A stretch of DNA of 64,000 nucleotides from Gyrodactylus bullatarudis (Eukaryota > Platyhelminthes > Monogenea > Gyrodactylidea > Gyrodactylidae). A program made the translations under genes and the position numbers. Numbering within the stretch: the stretch's first letter is position 1; each line of letters starts with the position of its first letter. The stretch spans positions 161,654-225,653 of the forward strand of contig SSNU01000104.1 of NCBI GenBank assembly GCA_012064415.1, read 5' to 3'. The notes below the pieces were generated by a model. The model worked only from the letters and a program-made list of their open reading frames with translations. It was not told the origin of the DNA and ran no database searches. This document shows positions 59,853 through 64,000 of the stretch, in pieces.

Positions 59853-61387
59853 GAATTCAGCATCTTTGTCGAAAACTTTTTTAGATAATAATCTCTCATT
59901 TTTATTCGTGCAGGAAGAACAGTATGAATAGGTAGCATTCACTCCTGAACAATAGAATGCAAAATCAAAGATTTTTTCCTCTTTATTTCCGGAAAGAGAG
60001 GCGTTAGAGTTGTTTGAGTTAGAATATCCTATACGAAGCGATAGAAATCTCCTCCAACAACTGTGTGTCAATCATGATTTTCGGGATTTTGGATTTTAAA
60101 ATAAAAATATTGCGCCTTCACAAGGAAACAACTAGGACGACCAAATCTTACCTCAATTTATGATATTCCTAGATTTGATTGATTATATTATAGCATTCTT
60201 TATGGAAAGTATGACTTTTCAAATAGTGATAACCTCACTTTCCATCAAAACCTATAATGGATCATATTGTAGATCAAAAATTGATTAAAAAAATAAAATA
60301 TAAATTTCAAGCCGGTGTAATAGTCTGATGAGATCCGGTGAAATATAAGCTTAATTCCTCATGAAGATATCTTCGTCATCAGAAAATATTTTAGAAGAAG
60401 CTCGGCATTATTTTCCACGAAAATTGATTACTCTAGTACTCTTCTCTATCCTGATGATCACTAAGTAATAGAAACCAGGTTGATTTCGTTGAAATTCATT
60501 AAAAACTACCATTTTCAAATACTTTAGATACAAAAGTTACATATTATTTATGACTATATTTCAAACTTAGAACACATTTTACAAAATTAATATTCATTGT
60601 AAAAATATGTATTTTTATTTTTCAATACAGAATTATTTCAAACAAACAAAAATATTATCTACTTGAATCAAGTTTGAACAATTCAGTATTACATAATTAT
60701 GAGAGAAATAAATTTCAATTGAAAAAGTTGAGGATAAATCTAAGGATTCAGCCATCATTTCTCGTGGTGAAATTATCTGAAAATGTAGGCGCAAATTCAA
60801 AAATTGACTTTTTCAACTCGAATCCCGAAGATGCTTCTAATTTTGTGGTAACTTCTGATCTACTATTCAGTTTAGTATCGGATAGAGACTGCTTATTGAT
60901 TTACTCGTTATGTGAAAGCATCACTTTCTTGAATGCTAAGAGAATCAGATAGCCATATACCCCTTTTATTGGTCAGCCTATTAAGGATTTTTGTGTTTTA
61001 TCAATTATGAAATAATGGATTCTTCACATGATACTACAAAGTTATATTTTCACACCAATATATAATATAAATATTTATTGCCACCAGAAATATATTAGGG
61101 TAAAACCTCTCTATAGTAGCAAGACCTAGAAATTATATGTTTATAATTGCTCTGGAAGAAATCAACTCCCTCCATTCTGATATGACATCTGTTAAGAATA
61201 GAAAACACGAAAAGATACCTCTGTGTGTTTAAAGTCATTCTTTTGTTGTTAAAATTTTATTTGTTGATCAATAAAAAAATCAATAGAAAAAATTGAGTAT
61301 TTATGTTTCAAGGGGAAAACAAAAAAATTTTGTCACACTGATTAGATTTTAAAAAAACATGATATAAATGAGTCAGTATTATTATTA
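59853..61387. other. Intergenic, small open frames of doubtful meaning
   Basis: A minus-strand frame (59850-60071) and a plus-strand frame (60674-60952; ends VTSDLLFSLVSDRDCLLIYS then LCESITFLNAKRIR) have protein-like composition but no good start or splice sites. I do not call them genes. Confidence 0.3.
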
Positions 61388-62361
61388 TTATTTGGGGAGC
61401 AATTTCCTGAGATAATTCAAGGTCTCCCTGCGAAACGATGTTCCACTAAGGAAGTAGACGACAAAGTGCATTTTGAAATTGAGCTGCCACAGGAAATTGA
61501 AAAGATTCTCCAAGAAAGCAATCTTGACAATATTTGTGTCAACTTCATTTTTAAAGTTATCCGAATAGGTCCATAGGTTGTAGGATAATAGAGGTACTGT
61601 TGTAACGACATAGAAAATTCCAGAGGCAACCAGCATCTTGGTAAGATGAGCCGAACTATCATGGTTAGTACTGGTTGATGGTTCCGATTGGCTCTTGGTT
61701 CGAAACTTTTTCATTTTTTTCAACTTGTTCACAATTAGAATATTCTCAGTCACCATTATTAAGGTTGGGAAGAAACCGACAATGATCATATCGGCAAGAT
61801 AGAGAAACAAACTGGCAGAATTCGAACTTGTACAGACAATCCCACCGCATCCATGAAGGCATCGATATTTGACAAAGAGTAGATGACTGGCTATCCCAGA
61901 AAAGATGAGAATAATCGCAAAAATGGCTATTTTAACTTTAGTTAGCTGACAGATGAGTCTGGCCCTGAACGGAAATAAGACCCATATTGCTCTGTCTGTT
62001 GTTACGCCGATAAGGAGCCAGACACTTATCCATGAATTGGCATAAGTCCAAAAGGGCAATAGCTTACATAGGTGTTTAACAGATCTTATCGGATAATTTA
62101 TGATAGAGGTGTAGTTTTTTATAAATTGTACAATTTGATAAATAAAATCACTTGTCGCCAAGTATATAAGGAAAACAGATGTGCTAGAATTCCGAAATTT
62201 GGGACTAGTTAGCACAATGATTGTAAGCAAATTGCCGATAAACCCAAAGCATCCAGTGACTATTTCGATGTAATTGAATACTCGAATTATTGTCTCCGAG
62301 GCATCATGACTGAATATGCACGATGAGTATGTCTTATTACAGCTAACCAGGTCATAGAGTG
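61388..62361 (-). CDS. Rhodopsin-like (class A) peptide-type GPCR, copy 2; start exon not found
   Basis: A paralog of the 48.3-kb receptor. The open frame reaches 62361, where an acceptor-like AAAAG|CA occurs, but it contains no in-frame ATG ahead of TM1. So the first codons must lie in an unseen upstream exon, or the 5' end is damaged. The N-terminus reads LVSCNKTYSSCIFSHDA (glycosylation site NKT). TM1 is TGCFGFIGNLLTIIVLTS. TM2 is SVFLIYLATSDFIYQIVQF. TM3 is LCKLLPFWTYANSWISVWLL followed by IGVTTDRAIWVLFPFRARL. The second loop is Cys-rich (RCLHGCGGIVC). TM6 is FYVVTTVPLLSYNLW. TM7 is LWQLNFKMHFVVYFLSGTSF. WISVWLL, DRAIW and FxxxYFLSG/YCLSG are shared with copy 1. At least 323 residues. The ligand is unknown. 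Confidence 0.8.
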
Positions 62362-64000
62362 CTTTTATATGAAATTAATCTTTAAATTAGATCTAACTCT
62401 TTAGAGAAAAAAGAAATGGAATTTTATCTTTTCTCACATTATCAAAAATCTGTATGTTTAGATCGGCATTCTTAGATGTAGCTTCAAATCTCAAAAATAT
62501 ATCAGAATTTTATATACATCCAATGTTTTATTATCTTGATTTAGATTCAGCTAAAGATGATACAAGTGAGAAGCTACAAATAATCTTACGATCAATGTCA
62601 CATTTATTCATCCATTCTCGAAAAGGAGAGAGAAATTGTAGAAAAATTTCAAAAAACACATTTCGAGATGAAGGGAATAAATGATATTAGATGAGAATAT
62701 GCGTGAATAGGGACAGGACTTAGGAGATGTAGATGAACTTTAAAATCATAGAAAAACAATTCACTACTTTAGACAAGTCAAATAAAAATTTGGATAATAT
62801 TCTTATTCAGAAAGAATTTTATATTTTCGAATTCTTGAATTTTGCGTCTGTCCTATCCAGTTAACTAGGGAAGAAGTCTCATGGGACTACTTGATGCTTT
62901 CTGAAATATACGATTTTCTATTTACTGTTAGATAATAAACTGATTATCACTATTAATTCTTGATAGATTTTTTTCCCCGGTCATTCTTATCTGTTATTAA
63001 TTTTTCAAATAGTAGAATATGGTACCGATGTCCATTTTCCAATTTTTTTGAATCTTCATAACTCTACCAGTTTGATAACTTTCTGGATTAATTATGGTTT
63101 AAATTGAAGCCCACAATATGAACTTGCATTAGTAATATTTTTGGCCAAATAACTTGGTATCTTCATAGCTAAATTTTACTTCTTATAAAAATTGTGAAAT
63201 AGTCTCGGCACCGAAAGGGTCAAGGTTTAAATTTTTTGATAATTTCAAAGTGAACATTAGAGATAAATTTTTCAATTCTAATATGATCGATTTCATTTTC
63301 CCTAGTTGAAAATGTGGTTCAGAATGAATTTTTGGTTTGAATTCAGTATTTTGTGAAAGATAAGAGTTTGAAAAATAATAAATTTTGACGGTTCTATCAA
63401 AATTATTAATAGTGATAATCGTCTGTTTTGTATAATGATGACCCTGAAAATAAGGTTTGATCACTCTTAAACTTTGAAGTCTACAAGAATTTTTGGTAAT
63501 GGTCTAAATCAGTTACAGCGAAAATCCCCCCTTGTCTAATCTAGTTTCAGCGTCGAAATGGACCAATCAAAATGAATCAATGATACTTGATGTATTCATA
63601 CCTATATTCAAGTATTAAATGGGAGGGAGAGGTATAAGTATATTGCATTTTTTGACTTATTTAACCTGTTACTAAGTTATAAAAACGAATCAAGCCTTTA
63701 TTACAATTAATTTTAAACAAAATGCAATTTCACTTTTAAACCCTTTTAAGACGATAAGAAGGGGTTCTATTCTATAGAAATAGACTCATAAAAAAACGAT
63801 TCTAAATGAGATTCTAATGGGATTATTTTGATCCGATCTAATAAAGTCGATTTTCTATAGAATTTAACATATACCATCGATTGAGCGGGAGGATTTTATC
63901 CCTTGCACATTTTTATGATTGACCAATCAGAACGCGAGAAAATTGAAATTCATCGTAATTACCTCAAACCTGGTATCAAAATATAGGTTATACAATTTCA
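62362..64000. other. Right edge, no confident gene
   Basis: An ATG-initiated 76-codon frame (62454-62684, plus; MFRSAFLDVASNLKNISEFY) is the only candidate; it is hydrophilic, with no known motif, and may be chance. A start exon for GPCR copy 2 could lie here. The rest is AT-rich without recognisable features; 'gaccaatca' motifs near 63.56 and 63.92 kb recall the flank of the Tc1 fragment. Confidence 0.3.

Noticed and set aside
61417..61662. Minus-strand open frame within GPCR copy 2
   Set aside because: Alternative frame of the receptor; the receptor frame carries the conserved TM6-TM7 sequence.
1..64000. CRISPR arrays, bacterial operon signals, rRNA genes
   Set aside because: Spliced animal genes throughout. 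No repeat-spacer arrays or rRNA-like blocks are seen. I could not screen reliably for tRNAs by eye.

Overview
The window is AT-rich eukaryotic DNA from an animal. It holds a tetraspanin with the CCG motif and a GCIGA-type signature, an Ig/FN3 receptor, rhodopsin-like GPCRs, a boule/DAZ-type RNA-binding protein, TPPP/p25-alpha, a TIP30-like reductase and the proteasome maturation factor POMP. Protein-coding exons are split by GT-AG introns of two kinds. Some are extremely short (26, 28, 29, 29, 34, 37, 38, 39, 42 and 45 nt); others run to kilobases, the largest about 10.1 kb. Ultra-short spliceosomal introns are known in dicyemids, and I recall compact introns in orthonectids. Because neural-type GPCRs and receptors are present, a reduced spiralian of orthonectid type is my best guess. 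This is an inference, not a demonstrated identity.

Layout: 1.2-22.05 kb (minus) is one transmembrane receptor gene with two Ig domains, two FN3 domains, one membrane helix and a proline-rich tail. It has ten exons that I could join by frame and splice phase, and its introns are full of transposon debris. At 22.4-23.8 kb (plus) lies an intronless leucine-rich-repeat membrane protein that shares a 392-bp upstream region with the receptor. From 33.36 down to 24.08 kb (minus) is a tight head-to-tail cluster: TIP30-like reductase, a roughly 1,950-residue secreted coiled-coil protein (with a one-base frameshift inside an internal repeat), TPPP and a boule-like RRM protein. Gaps in the cluster are 327, 149 and 280 bp. 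POMP (33.58-34.21 kb, plus) diverges from the TIP30-like gene.

37.0-44.7 kb (plus) is a nine-exon tetraspanin. Two paralogous peptide-type GPCRs lie at 48.3-49.3 and 61.4-62.4 kb (minus). A possible terminal exon of an unrecognised gene sits at 50.6-50.9 kb.

The rest is gene-poor and rich in decayed mobile DNA: a palindromic (foldback) repeat family of up to about 520 bp, a 36-bp perfect hairpin element with a second copy, a 440-bp inverted-repeat element inside a tetraspanin intron, a Tc1/mariner transposase fragment, an unassigned decayed coding fragment, and a Penelope-like element remnant. The Penelope-like remnant has an RT motif, direct repeats and a good hammerhead ribozyme. The genes have no obvious shared pathway apart from cell-surface signalling and adhesion (receptor, LRR protein, tetraspanin, GPCRs). 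All gene models are from reading the sequence only; no database search was run.
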